Source: Leptobrachium leishanense (lineage: Eukaryota > Chordata > Amphibia > Anura > Megophryidae). Taken from it: DNA of 64,000 nt. This document shows positions 1 to 12,250 of the stretch, piece by piece. The DNA lies in assembly GCA_009667805.1 (NCBI GenBank), contig CM019063.1, positions 350,324,942 to 350,388,941 on the forward strand, in the 5' to 3' direction. Within the stretch, counting starts at the first letter, position 1; every line of letters starts with the position of its first letter. The translations under genes and the position numbers were made by a program. Under the pieces are notes generated by a model that saw only the letters and a list, made by a program, of their open reading frames with translations, was not told the origin of the DNA and made no database searches.

Positions 1-326
1 TTACGCAGTGTGCGCCTTATTGTCTGAGCTGAAACTTCAGTACCCACATCTGACAAATCTTTTCTCAGTTCCTCAGCAGTCACACGGGGACTTTTCTCCA
101 CTCTACGCTTCAGGTAGCGCACAGCAGTCGAAGTCAGCATCTTCTTTCTGCCACGACCAGGTAGCGTTTCCACAGTGCCCTTTGTCTTGAATTTGCGAAT
201 GATGCTTCCTATGGTCTCTCTTGGTATGTTTAACATCTTTGCAATCTTCTTATAGCCATTGCCCTTCCTGTGAAGAGTAATCACCTCTTCTCTTGTCTTC
301 CGTGACCATTCTCTTTACTTCACCAT
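1..326 (-). pseudogene. Tc1-A transposase, N-terminal part, early stop
   Basis: This is the helix-turn-helix DNA-binding half of a Tc1-like transposase, which would bind the terminal repeats in the nucleus. The start is the ATG at 326-324, equivalent to the starts at 4457 and 40079. A TAA follows as codon 4 (317-315), where the other two copies have a serine codon, so this copy cannot make the normal protein. Beyond the stop the frame matches the other copies closely (paired HTH region, GRGRK linker) up to the window edge. The catalytic domain is not in the window. Confidence 0.9.
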
Positions 327-702
327 GTTTGTAACCACACCAGTAAATGTTTAGAAGGAGCTGAGTATCACAGTCATTTTAAAGCTGCCTAATTGGTGCT
401 TATTATGCTTTATTGCTGCTCCGTGACATCCACAGGTGTTTTCAATACCTGACTGAAAACACTTGAATGAACCTCTGTTCTTCAGAGTGGTAGTCTTTAA
501 GGGGTTGAATAATTGTGTCAATGAAGAATTCACAAAAGAAACATTTACTACTGTATTACAAAACCAATTGATGTCATTTTAGTTGCATATGGTTCTTTAA
601 AAAGTCCTTGTAGGATTTCATTCTGAATACAATTACAAATGTACACTAAATTCCCTAAAACCCTTTACAGCATTGGGGGTTGAATAATTTTGAACACAAC
701 TG
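1..702 (-). mobile_element. Tc1-like transposon, family A copy 1 (cut by window start)
   Basis: A Tc1/mariner-class DNA transposon, of which only the transposase N-terminal end and 5' flank lie in the window. The outer end is a terminal inverted repeat ending in GAACACAACTG at 702, followed by the TA target at 703-704. The same terminus recurs at 3217, 38819 and 41314, which defines the family. The rest of the element lies before base 1. It lies directly beside a GC-rich unassigned stretch. Confidence 0.93.
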
Positions 703-704
703 TA

Positions 705-1285
705 GCTAAAGCCAGACGTCAACACAAATCAGGTTTGCCTTTCCAGACGCAGCGCCACGCTGTTTCCTTAGACTCGGAAGGTCCCAGCTTTCCAGGCCGG
801 GAGTCCGTTAGAGACGAGTCGAGCTCCACTTAGCGGGAAAACCCGCTTTGCGCCTGCAGATGTCAGCTCACCTTCAATGGACGCCCAACCTCCGGAACCT
901 CTCGGGCTTGCAGTCAAACGCTACTGCCCGGCAGCCACCGCCGTCCCGTTGCCGACCAATCCCGGAAATCGAGGCCCCCAGAAATGTAGCGGGAAAATTC
1001 ACTAAGTTCTATCGGAAGAAGGGTCGGCCCGGTGCGGACAATGACAGACCGGACACGAGTCAGATGCAGGAAAAGCGTACTTTATTTGACGTCAAGTCTC
1101 AGCCAGGATTGAATCGCAAAGACTGAGTGACGACCCCAAAACAGATTTCTATTCTTATACATGAATGTGTGCAGAAAGACACATCCCTGCAACCCACCCA
1201 TGGGTGATTTGCCCTCCCCTCATCTTCACACAAAGACATTCCACAATTCAGCTGTTTCTCATACAATTAAAACAAATTGATAATC
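705..1285. other. Unassigned GC-rich stretch
   Basis: About 580 bases between two transposons that match nothing else in the window. The part 705-1140 is clearly richer in G+C and CpG than its surroundings and holds an open frame on the plus strand (848-1126, 92 codons, basic and proline-rich) with no motif I recognise. The frame is short and GC-rich, so it may be chance. The stretch could be a fragment of an LTR or a relic CpG-rich segment. I see no splice or promoter signal that would make it a gene. Confidence 0.4.
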
Positions 1286-1289
1286 TTAA

Positions 1290-2519
1290 CCCTTTCGCTG
1301 CTGAGGCTTTTCACACCTCTGTGCTGAGGTAATTTTTACCGCTTTCGCTCATCATGTTTAAACGCGTTTTGTAGCCATATTTTGATATATGACCCAGACA
1401 TATTATATATTGTTCTTTCCGGCAGACTTGGCAGATTCATAATATGTCATTATTATATGTATACATTATGTCATGTCTGTATATTATAACAAAAAATGCA
1501 ATACAATTCTAATTTTCAATAATTTATTATGTGTAAAGTGGTGTTTTTTTTCACATTTTAACATGCGATCGTTTGCGTTTATATTTTGTATGGGGTGCGC
1601 TTGTTAAAAAGATTAGAAACGGGGTCTCGTTACATTTTTTTTTGGGGGAAATGTCGCTATTTTTAACAAACGCACCGCATACAAAAATCGTTAGTGCAGC
1701 ATTATTGTTCACATTATAATTGAAATGGGAACAATATTGCTGCATTAACAAAACAAAAAAGAAAACGTATTTATTTTTTTAGATTTTTTTTAAAATATTT
1801 TTTTATTTGGATTTTTAATTTTTATTTAAAAAAAAAACTTTTTTCATGATCATCTTTGATATCGTTGGAAAGGCCATGCTCCGGCCGATCCAACGATATC
1901 AAACATTAACCCCTAGCTGCCACGGATCGGGAGATAGGGGGTTCCAATGAAACCCCGATCTCCACCATTGGTGGCAGCTAGGGGTTAACGCCAGGACTGG
2001 CGTCATCGTGCTATGCACGATGACGCCAGTCCTCAGGTGGAGTTCCCGGAGGCTTGGCTGACATCCAAGATGTCGGCCAGCTCCGGGAGAGGATCACGAT
2101 CCGGCGCTTTTCAGCACCGATTCGTGATCCGGCTCCCCAGGGGTTAATGACAGCCACCGTTTGGAAGGGCAGGCTGTGCCCTTCCAAACGGTGCCTGGAT
2201 TCACCCTCTGTACCTCGGCGATCGGGAGGGAGAAAGGTCCGGAGGACCTCCCCCCTCTCAGGCGCCTCCTCCGCACATGCGGGGGGGGGGCGCCTGAATT
2301 AGATGTCATTGCGATGCCGCCGCGATGACCTCTAATTGCTCCGCCTGGGTCCCGAGTGCTGGGCTGACATCCATGATGTCAGCCCGCACCGGGGGGGCGC
2401 AGCAATCCGCCGGAATCCGGCGGATTGCTGCCTCCTGTGCATGGACGCGCTCAGCGCGTCCATAGCACAGGAGAACCACTTGGCTGGACGCGCTGAGCGT
2501 GTCCATAGCAGCCAAGTGG
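1290..2519 (+). mobile_element. piggyBac-like non-autonomous element (long form)
   Basis: A 1230-base element flanked by TTAA at 1286-1289 and 2520-2523, the target signature of piggyBac. Ends are inverted: CCCTTTCGCTGCTGAGG on the left and the complement of CCACTTGGCTGCTATGG on the right. The interior matches 21787-22985 and, reversed, 13402-14141 (shared segments such as TTCTTTCCGGCAGACTTG and blocks around GATAGGGGGTTC). It has no transposase; the open frames at 2054-2673 fall in palindromic GC-rich blocks on both strands and are not genes. The right third is rich in short inverted repeats. Confidence 0.82.
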
Positions 2520-2988
2520 TTAAAGTACAGCTTGTCCCTGTTACCGGGCCTCTCTTGATGCTGCTCCCCTCCCTTTCCTGATAAAAACACAGATGTTCTA
2601 ATAGGGGCATTGTCTTCAGTTCCAGCTTCCTGGCCTTGAAAATGTTTCTAAATCCTCTCTCTGACATCCACATGCACAGTACCTTCTAGAACTCGGATCC
2701 TGTAATTATTGGTGTAAGCCAGGGGTGGGCAAACTACGGCCCGCCACAGTTTTTTCCAGCCCGCCAAGAGACCGGGGAGTTGTCCTACTCCCGAGGCGAG
2801 CGGCCGCTGACATGCAGCTTGGCCGCTCGCCTGAGATGGGAACCACCTGACCAGCACGCGATCTCGCGAGAAAGCGGCTGGTCAGGTGGTTCCCATCTCC
2901 GCGAGCGGCAAAGCTACATGTCAGCGGCCGCTCACCTTGGGAGTAGAAAAACGCCAGCAGACGCGGAGCCTGGGCCACAGCATAGGAG

Positions 2989-3214
2989 GTAAGAGCTGGG
3001 AGCAAATATACCCATGTAAGCTGCCTGGGGGCAATATATACCCATATGAGCTGGGGGCAATGTATACCCATGAGCTGGGGCAATGTATAACCATGTGAGC
3101 TGGGGGCAATGTGTACCCATGTTAGCTGGGGGCAATGTGTACCCATGTGAGCTGGGGCAATGTGTACCCAAATGAGCTGGGGGCAATGTATACCCATGTG
3201 AGCTGGTGGCAATA
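2989..3214. repeat. 25-bp minisatellite block A1
   Basis: About nine tandem copies of a unit of the form ACCCATGTGAGCTGGGG followed by (G)CAATRTAT. It is G-rich on the plus strand. Unit length varies by one base with four or five Gs. The same unit forms blocks at 4769, 5919, 14412 and 16194 and, in a 21-bp version, 39220. The block ends at the TA used by Tc1-A copy 2. Confidence 0.95.
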
Positions 3215-3216
3215 TA

Positions 3217-4768
<1,552 letters not shown>

Positions 4769-5152
4769 TACCCATGTGAGCTGGGGCAATATATACCCAT
4801 GTGAGCTGGGGCAATATATACCCATGTGAGCTGGGGCAATATATACCCATGTGAGCTGGGGGCAATATATAACCATATGAGCTGGGGGCAATATATAACC
4901 ATTTGAGCTGGGGGCAATATATAACCATATGAGCTGGGGAAATGTATACCCATGTTAGCTGGGGGCAATGTATACCCATGTGAGCTGGGGCAATATATAC
5001 CCATGTGAGCTTGGGCAATATATACCCATATGAGCTGGGGGTAATATATACCCATATGAGCTGCGGGCAATATATATATCCATTTGAGCTGGGGACAATG
5101 TATACCCATGTGCGCTGGGGGCAATATATACCCATGCGAGCTGGGGGTAATG
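4769..5152. repeat. 25-bp minisatellite block A2
   Basis: About fifteen tandem units like those of block A1, with variants ATGTGAGC, ATATGAGC and ATTTGAGC. It starts exactly where Tc1-A copy 2 is cut short and ends at the TA used by Tc1-B copy 1. A1, A2 and A3 were presumably one array before the transposons entered. Confidence 0.95.
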
Positions 5153-5154
5153 TA

Positions 5155-5918
5155 CAGTTGCAAGAAAAAGTATGTGAACCCTTTGGGATTACGTGGAGTT
5201 TTGCATGAATTGGTCATAAAATGTGCTCTGATCTTCATCTAAGTCACAATTTGAAAAACACAGTCTGCTTAAAATAATACAACACAAACATTATATGTTT
5301 TCATGTTTTTAATGAACAGAACATGTAAACATTCACAGTGCAGGGTGGAAAAAGTATGTGAACCTTTGGACTTTATAACTGGTTGACCCTCCTTTTGCAG
5401 CAATATCCTCAACCAAACATTTCCTGTAGTTGCAGATCAGACCTGCACAACGATCTGGAGTAATTTTGGACCACTCCTCTTCACAAAACTGTTTCAGTGT
5501 AGCAATATTCTTGGGATTTCTGGTGTGAATCGCTCTAAGGTCATGCCACAGCATTTCAATCGGGTTGAGGTCAGGACTCTGACTGGGCCACTCCAGAAGG
5601 CGTATTTTGTTTTGTTGAAGCCATTCTTTTGTTGAATTACTTGTATGCTTTGGGTCATTGTCCTGTTGCATCACCCATCCTCTGCGGAGCTTCAGTTGGC
5701 GGACAGATGGTCTTACGTTTTCCTGCAAAATGTCTTGATAAACTCTGGAATTCATTTTTCCATCAATGACAACAATCCGTCCAGGCCCTGAGGCAGCAAA
5801 GCAGCCCCAAACCATGATTCTCCCTCCGCCATGTTTTACAGTGGGGATGTATTGCTACACAATTCATGCAAAACTCCACGTAATCCCAAATGGGTTCACA
5901 TACTTTTTCTTGAAACTG
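5155..5918 (-). mobile_element. Tc1-like transposon, family B copy 1 (deleted)
   Basis: Ends CAGTTGCAAG at 5155 and its near-complement ending at 5918, with TA at 5153-5154 and 5919-5920. The long inverted repeats (containing TATGTGAACCC and GGATTACGTGGAG) match those of the copy at 14925-16191. At 764 bases it is about half length: the N-terminal half of the transposase and part of the adjacent inverted repeat are deleted. It sits between minisatellite blocks A2 and A3. Confidence 0.93.
5333..5845 (-). pseudogene. Tc1-B transposase, C-terminal fragment
   Basis: Catalytic-domain fragment of a Tc1-like transposase beginning near KHGGG, continuing through VWGCFAASGPG, the second Asp in [10 protein letters not shown] and the Glu in PIEMLW, and ending near GGSTSYK. 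The first catalytic Asp and the DNA-binding half are missing because of the deletion at about 5846. The fragment itself has no stop over some 160 codons. The missing half is retained in the other family-B copy (15376-15810). Confidence 0.9.
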
Positions 5919-5976
5919 TATACCCATATGAGCTGGGGGCAATATATATATCCATGTGAGCTGGGGCAATATATAA
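5919..5976. repeat. 25-bp minisatellite block A3
   Basis: Two remaining units on the right side of Tc1-B copy 1. After them unique hAT-1 sequence runs to the terminal repeat at 6197. Confidence 0.9.
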
Positions 5977-6205
5977 CTTGCAATCTTACTCTTGATTTAG
6001 TAGAAAATTGTGATAGGATACGTTTGTCTCATTAAACTGCTTTAAAATTAAATGTGCTTGCAGCTATAGATGTGAAATTAGCACAATAAATAAATTGAAT
6101 AAAACTACCACTATTTCATAATTTCAGAAGGTGCGGCCCTCCGCTAACCTCCGCTCCCACAAAGTGGCCCCCTAGCCAAAACAAATGCCCACCCCTGGTG
6201 TAAGC

Positions 6206-7202
6206 TGTTCATGGTGGTTTCCCTGTTGCTTTTGAGAAAGGATTTTAGCAGGAAGGATACATTTGAGATTTCTCACGTTTTCAAGTATGTCCTGGGTGGC
6301 AAATGTATGCTATTTAGTATAAGGTATTTATATCGACCATTGGAACCCAGATATGTTACTTACCTTTAAGTCCTCTACATTTCTTCTGTTTATCTACTGG
6401 CGCATGGATACTAAACCTTGCTGAAGGTACAGTATAGTCCATAACAGAATTTTTTTAATACCATTCTACATATTCTATATTTTTTTATTCTATATTTTTT
6501 GTTTGTGTGATTTTTTTTTTTCCCTCATCTGTTTTTAAATTCATTCTATAAAATGTGTAATTTTAATTCTGTCTACTACACTTACTAGGTCTAATTCTTA
6601 TGTTATGCACTATCAGAAAAAACATACAGACCTTTTTAAGTCATCAACTGAATTTTAAAAGACCTCTTTAAGCATGGACTTGTATGTTCTTACTGTAACA
6701 CTTTCTTCACTATTGGCCAAATTTATTCACATAGTCATCGGTTCTTTATCACGTCTTTTTAATTGTAGGCTTTATAGAGAGCTTTTTTAATTTACCCTGT
6801 ATATGTTTGAACATTGTAATCATACTCCCTTCCTCCCATATTCCCTTTTCACGCGCTGTACCCCTGAGAACCATGTGTATAATTGAATGTAATCATTGTT
6901 TTCATTACAGATTATTAACAACATTTTTCAAGTCTTTTTATCTTGGGTAGAAGTTAGGCGAATAGCGCATGCCAATGCACCTAGCAGATCATTCCAAGCT
7001 CAAGCTAGATGGAAGATGTCATTAATTGGTATCAATGTCAATACAGCTGTTGAAACTGGAAAAAGGTTTACACAAACACACCCACACCCATCGTTTAACA
7101 CTGCACAGTCACGTTTCTTTTATCGGATACCTGGATCAATGACAGAATTGATCAGCTCCTGTGCAATAAAACATTTTCTATAAAATAACTTTTGTTTCAT
7201 CT
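6206..7202. other. AT-rich stretch, nothing recognised
   Basis: About 1 kb of mostly AT-rich, unique-looking sequence between hAT-1 and the foldback at 7213. The one longer open frame (6896-7183) has no recognisable motif. I see no terminal repeats, poly(A) or tandem structure. Confidence 0.5.
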
Positions 7203-7212
7203 TAAGGAATTG

Positions 7213-7800
7213 CGGAGCCCCACTGGTGTCTTTCGGATTTTCGTTTTTCACGTGCTCACGAGTTAATAGCATGCGCATGAGATCAGTTTCATGCGCATAC
7301 AGAGATTGCCATCTGGGCCCTCCTAGCTAGGGGGTGGGGAAGCAGCTTTCCGTCACCGACTGGAGATTTGCACCTCCCTGACCCGGGTTATAAATCATTA
7401 AATAATCAACAGAACAGTGGGTTTTAATGGAATGATCCGTAGCTCAGCGTGTTGATGCTCCTACTTTCAAAACAGAAGCCCGAGAGTGCAAATCCTAGCA
7501 GCACATGTATATATATTTTTTTTTAATCACATTTACCTGTGTCTTTATTTTACCTTCCAAAACAAGCACAATAATAATGATATTATTCAAAAATTATCAT
7601 TATTATTGTGCTTGGAAGGTAAAATAAAGCACAATTAAATGTGAATTAAAAAAAATACATGTGCTGTAGCCCGCCCCCTAGCTAGGAGGACTCCGATGGC
7701 AATCTTTGCGTGTGCAAGAAACTGCTATCTCATGCGCATGCTATTAACTCGTGAGCACGTGAAAAGAAAAAAATTTCTGAAAGACACCAGCGGGGCTCTG
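7213..7800. mobile_element. Mutator-like foldback MITE
   Basis: A 588-base element whose two ends are long inverted repeats of about 130 bases (7213-7340 against 7670-7800), starting CGGAGCCCCACTGG and ending in the complement of CAGAGCCCCGCTGG. Flanks TAAGGAATTG (7203-7212) and TAAGGAATCG (7801-7810) form a ten-base duplication with one change, which fits Mutator-like elements (8-11 bases). A second, inner palindrome runs 7498-7668. There is no coding frame. The asymmetric left-central part holds a tRNA-like segment. Confidence 0.75.
7421..7500 (+). other. tRNA-like (SINE-like) segment
   Basis: Contains GATCCGTAGCTCAG, close to a tRNA 5' end plus A box, and about 45 bases later AGTGCAAATCC, a degraded B box, then CTAGCAGCAC. 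It does not fold into a convincing modern tRNA and lacks a clear anticodon arm, so I do not call a tRNA gene. A tRNA-derived SINE head caught in a foldback is the best reading. Confidence 0.45.
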
Positions 7801-8039
7801 TAAGGAATCGACAGAACATTGTATTATTATAAGCTGAGGAATCATCCCTGTGCTGTTTTCGTAAGGATATTCTACCCCAATGACTAAATGTCTGTTCTAA
7901 TTGATGATGACAGTGAAAGTAAATCCTACTTGAACTACATGAAGACTATTGATTAAAAATGTATATATATATATTTATTTTTTTTCATTGTACAGGTGCA
8001 TCTCAAATTAGAATGTTGTGGAAAAGTTCATTTATTTAA

Positions 8040-8398
8040 CTCCCCCTGACGGTTTTCCCAAGTGTGGCTCGGGGTTAACTTTTTGTACCGAAAGCGGTAT
8101 CCCCGAGCCACACTCGGGCTGGATACTTACATGTCGTGCGCTCCCTCGTTGATCCCCGCAGTCTCCTCCAGCCGCTCTCAACATCACACTGCCTGGTTCC
8201 CTTCTTGCGAGGAGTGAACCAGGCAGTGTGATGTTGCGATCGGCTGCAGTGTGACTGCAGGGACAGCGAGGGAGCGCAGGGACATGTAAGTATCAGCCCG
8301 AGTGTGGCTCGGGGATACCGCTTTCAGTATTGAATTGACAGAATAAATTGGACCGCTTCTGACATATAAAATATGTCAGAATCGGACCGCCAGGGAGG
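8040..8398. mobile_element. piggyBac-like MITE (short family) inside Tc1-C
   Basis: 359 bases flanked by TTAA at 8036-8039 and 8399-8402. The right end reads GACCGCCAGGGAGG; the left reads CTCCCCCTGACGG. The interior has inverted blocks around GTGTGGCTCGGGG and ACATGTAAGTAT. The Tc1-C inverted repeat resumes in register on both sides, so this insertion came later. Relatives: 10056, 10859, 59281. Confidence 0.88.
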
Positions 8399-8607
8399 TT
8401 AATTCAACTCAAATTGTGAAACTTTTGTATTTAAATTAAATGCACACAGACTGAAGTAGTTTAAGTCTTTGGTTATTTTAATTGTGATGATTTGGCTCAC
8501 ATTTAACAAAAACCCTCCAATTCACTATCTCAACAAATTAGCTGATTAGCATGTCAACATATTTTAATCAACTCAAAACACCTGCAAAGGTTTCCTGAGC
8601 CTTCAAA

Positions 8608-9553
8608 ATGGTCTCTCAGTTTGGTTCACTAGGCTACACAATCATGGGGGAAGACCGCTGATCTGACAGTTGTTCAGAAGACCATCATTGACACCCTTCA
8701 CAAGGAGGGTAAGCAACAAACATTCATTGCCAATGAAGCTGGATGTTCAGAGTGCTGTATCCAAGCATGTTAACAGAAAGTTGAGTGGAAGGAAAAAGTG
8801 TGGAAGAAAAAGATGCACAACCAACCGAGAGAACCGCAGCCTTGGGAGAATGCTCTAGAAAAATCGATTCAAGAATTTTGGTGAACTTCACAAGGAATAG
8901 ACTTAGGCTGGGGTCAAGGTATCAAGAGCCACCACGCACAGACACGTCAAAGAATTTGGCTACAATTGTCGTATTCCTCTTGTTAAGCTACTCCTGAACC
9001 ACAGATAACGTCCGAGGTGTCTTACCTGTACTAAGGAGAAGAACTGAACTGTTGCCCAGTGGTCAAAGTCCTCTTTTCAGATGAGAGCAAGTTTTGTATT
9101 TAATTTGGAAACCAAGGTCCTAGAGTCTGGAGAAAGGGTGGAGAAGCTCATAGCCCAAGTTGCTTGAAGTCCAGTGCTAAGTTTCCAGTCTGTGATGATA
9201 TGGGGTGCAATGCCATCTGCTGGTGTTGGTCCACTATGTTTTTTGAAAACCAAGACACTTCACCCGTTTACCAAGAAATTTTAGAGAACTTCATGCTTCC
9301 TTCTGTTGACCAGCTTTTTAAAGATGCGGATTTCATTTTCCAGCAGGATTTGACACCTGCACACACAGAATCTATGGGGTATTGTCAAGAGGAAAGTGAG
9401 AAACAAGAGACCAAAAATGCAGATGAGCTGGAGGCCACTATCCAAGAAACCTGGGCTTCCATAGCACCTTGGCAGTGCCACAGACTGATCACCTCCATGC
9501 CACGCTGAATTGAGACAATAATTAAAGCAAAATGAGCCTCTACCAAGTATTGA
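8608..9553 (+). pseudogene. Tc1-C transposase, decayed
   Basis: Remnant of a Tc1-like transposase starting at the ATG of 8608 (MVSQFG...). Visible pieces are the HTH segment near 8670-8800, the first catalytic Asp in FSDESKF (about 9078, followed by TAA), MGC-like and VYQEILENFMLPS segments, the second Asp in FQQDLTPAHT (about 9335), and the C-terminal KNADEL...ETWASI piece. Directly after PAHT the frame jumps to the segment following the third catalytic residue, so roughly 90 bases around the Glu are deleted. Several stops and frameshifts add to this; it is dead. Confidence 0.88.
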
Positions 9554-10055
9554 GTACATTTACAGTAAATGAACATACTTTCCAGAAGGCCAGCAATTTA
9601 CGAATGTTTTTTTTATTGGTCTTACGAAGTATTCTAATTTTTTGAGATAGTGAATTGGTGGGTTTTTGTTAAATGTGAGCCATATCATCACAATTAAAAG
9701 AACCAAAGACTTAAACTACTTCAGTCTGTGTGCATTGAATTTATTTAATACATAAGTTTCACGATTTGAGTTGAATTAATGAAATAAAAGAACTTTTCCA
9801 CAATATTCAAATTTATTGAGGTGCAACTGTATATTCTTGTTGAGTATGTGGTCACACTTCTCAATTTTATTGGTAGTTCCCTGGTCCAGGAACCTGAATA
9901 ATCTAATTAGAAGTAACTAAACAAAGCTCTAATTTATTTGAGAATAATGAATTTGAAATATCTTTGATACATTAAATCACATTCAATTAAAACTGGTTTC
10001 AAAGTATTTTTAATAATGTAATCGTATTTTAATATAATTTCCCTACACAGTTTAA

Positions 10056-10462
10056 CCTCCCTGGCGGTCTGATTCTGACATCTTTTATATGTGAGAATCA
10101 GTGCAATTCTTTTCAGCCCCCTAGCGGTAGAAGTGTGGCTCGGGGGTTAACTTTTAATACTGAAAGCGCTATCCCCGAGCCACACTCGGGCTGATACTTA
10201 CATGTCCTGCAATCCCTCGCTGTCCCCGCAGTCAAAATGAAGCCTATCGCAACGTCACACTTCCTGGTTCACTCCTCGCGAGAAGGGAACCAGGCAGTGT
10301 GACGTTGCGAGCGGCTGGAGGAGACTGTGGGGATCAGCAAGGGAGCGCAGGACATGTAAGTATACAGCCCGAGTGTGGCTCGGGGATACCGCTTTTGGTG
10401 CAAAAATGTAACCCCGAGCCACACTCAGGTCATTAACCCCCTGACGGTTTTCCTATCTAGTG
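10056..10462. mobile_element. piggyBac-like MITE (short family), odd right end
   Basis: The left end CCTCCCTGGCGGTCTG follows TTAA at 10052-10055. The body matches the other short-family copies (GTGTGGCTCGGGG and CCCGAGCCACACTCGGGC blocks, two GC-rich arms). On the right the expected terminus is present but reversed: CCCCCTGACGGTTTTCC follows an internal TTAA at 10432, and a further TTAA occurs at 10463. The true right boundary is therefore uncertain. The 220 bases to its left (9832-10051) are AT-rich with nothing recognised. Confidence 0.72.
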
Positions 10463-10466
10463 TTAA

Positions 10467-10854
10467 TGTTCTTGAGCCCAGTACATACTTGAAAACTAGA
10501 GAAATCTCATTGTATCCTTCCTGGTAAAATACGTTCTAAATAAATAAGTATAATATGATAAATCAGCATATAATTAAAAAGTGGTTAAACTAGTCCCATT
10601 ACAGTTACATTGTAAAATCAAATAATAAGTGTTTTAATTCGTCTAATGATAATCTCAGGGGTAATGAATAAATAGCTTTAATTTAATGTTACAATGAAAG
10701 GTGACTAAAACCATTAATATTAAAATCAGGTGTAAATGACGGCATTGCGTGAAGATTTTTACTTTATTATTCAGTGGTTTTTATGTATGTCTATTTGACT
10801 ATATTTACAGAACTATTAGATGAAGTTGTGTTTTATTTAATGCCAATCATTTGC
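10467..10854. other. AT-rich stretch, nothing firm
   Basis: AT-rich sequence between two MITEs. The start (10481-10555, with CTGGTAAAATACGTTC and AAATAAATAAG) could be the 3' tail of a retroposed element, but no body or target duplication is visible. Confidence 0.35.
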
Positions 10855-10858
10855 TTAA

Positions 10859-11234
10859 CCTCCCTGGCGTTACAATTCTGCCATAATTTCTGTCAGAATC
10901 GTTACAATTCTTTTCAGCCCCCTAGCGGTATTAGTGCAGCTCGGGGTTAACGTTCAGTGCTGAAAGCAGAAACACAGAGCTACACTCGGGGCTGTATACA
11001 TTACCTGGCCCTACACTCCCTCACTGTCCCCTCTGGATGATCGCAACGTCACACTTCCTGGTTCCCTTCACGAGAGAAGGGACCCAGGAAGCAAAATGCT
11101 GCGTTCGCCGAAGGAGAATGCAATAGCGAGGGAGCGCAGGACAGGTATGTATCCAGCCCGAGTGTGGCTCGGGGATACCGCTTTCAGCACTGAAAGTTAA
11201 CCCTGAGCCATACTCAGGAATACCGCCAAGGGGG
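10859..11234. mobile_element. piggyBac-like MITE (short family)
   Basis: 376 bases between TTAA at 10855-10858 and 11235-11238. Ends are CCTCCCTGGCGTTAC and the complement of CCCCCTTGGCGGTATTCC. Internal inverted blocks match the copies at 8040 and 10056. No coding frame. Confidence 0.88.
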
Positions 11235-11238
11235 TTAA

Positions 11239-12250
11239 TTGACCACTAAGCAAGAACAGGAATGTATAATACTATATTTTGGTGTTTAATTGTGGGGCGA
11301 CAAATGTTGGCTGGCCTTTGGGCCAGAGTTGCTTACAGACTTTTCTCAAATGAACCAAGTCATATTTATTTGGACACTGTGGGTTATATACAAAAAATAA
11401 GGCTGCATGAGTTCCATGACTCTGAGTGGGGTTTGGGTTTTGATTTTTTTGATTGGATCACTCTTGGGAAATTATTGTGTATTATCTGTGTTTCTTTTTG
11501 TACTATTAACATGTTCATGTGTCTCTGTTGCAGTTTTTTTGTTTGCAAGATAAATGTATCTGTACAAGTGCCCCCTCTGAGCCTGTCCCCAAACATTATT
11601 TTTAATTTACTATGTTGGCGCTGCCATCGTCTTAACATCCTCATCGTTCTTACAGAGAGCCTGACATTCATAAAGTACTCAGTGACTGAGTCTGGAGTGA
11701 ATCGTGAACATCCTGTGTCCGTGCCTGAGGCACTGTTAACAGACCACAGGTATTGCATGGCCAGTGCACAAAGACAGCTACCTGGAGAGTTCCAGTGGGA
11801 GCTCAGGTCCTGTTGCTTCCTTGACAAAGACGATCACTGTGCTAATGCATGTTACTGAAAGCTGATTGTCCACACAGTGCAAAAGGAACATGCTGCTGGT
11901 TTGATGTCACCCTTTCCTGACTGCTGAGTGTCCACCCTGGATAAAAACTACATTCTGAGATTCAAAATCGCCTACGCTGGGAAACAACTATGTTTGTTCT
12001 CTTTTCTTCAATAAGACTGTGTCCTCGTATTTGCAAAATACATTAACTCCCTTAGATGAGGCCTAGACCGAAGGGATAGGAGAATGAGGTGGCATCTTCT
12101 GTGCGCAGGTGTGTGTATGAGGTTTGTGGAGTGAATCTGAGCATGAAGAAAACACAGATAAAGATCTGACACTTGCGGATTACTGGATAGATGCTTAATT
12201 TTGCTAAATTTAGGTCCTTTAAATCATTCTTTTCTTTGGTGGAATTCATT
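11239..12250 (+). repeat. Unclassified interspersed repeat U, copy A
   Basis: About 1 kb that is colinear, in reverse, with 48690-49060 plus 51190-51650. Matching landmarks include GAGTTCCATGACTC (11410) with its complement near 51475, ACTGAGTCTGGAGTGAAT (about 11685) against 51255, and GGTTTGTGGAGTGAATCTG (about 12120) against 48785. Open frames on both strands (11262-11858 plus, 11384-11827 minus) overlap each other and show no motif, so I do not call genes. The class is unknown: no inverted ends or poly(A) tail were found. Confidence 0.72.

Larger units (their letters stand above)
7993..9829 (+). mobile_element. Tc1-like transposon, family C
   Basis: Inverted repeats of roughly 200 bases: CAGGTGCATCTCAA at 7993 and the complement of CAGTTGCACCTCAA ending at 9829, with TA at 7991-7992 and 9830-9831. 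Sub-terminal stretches (for example GTGATGATTTGGCTCAC) are repeated inverted near 9690. The left repeat is interrupted by a piggyBac-like MITE (8040-8398). The transposase is on the plus strand and decayed. Confidence 0.92.

Noticed and set aside
7421..7500. Functional tRNA gene
   Set aside because: A-box-like and degraded B-box sequences are present but the cloverleaf and anticodon arm are not convincing.
11262..11858. 198-codon plus-strand frame as a gene
   Set aside because: It overlaps a minus-strand frame, shows no motif, and lies in an interspersed repeat whose second copy does not keep the frame.
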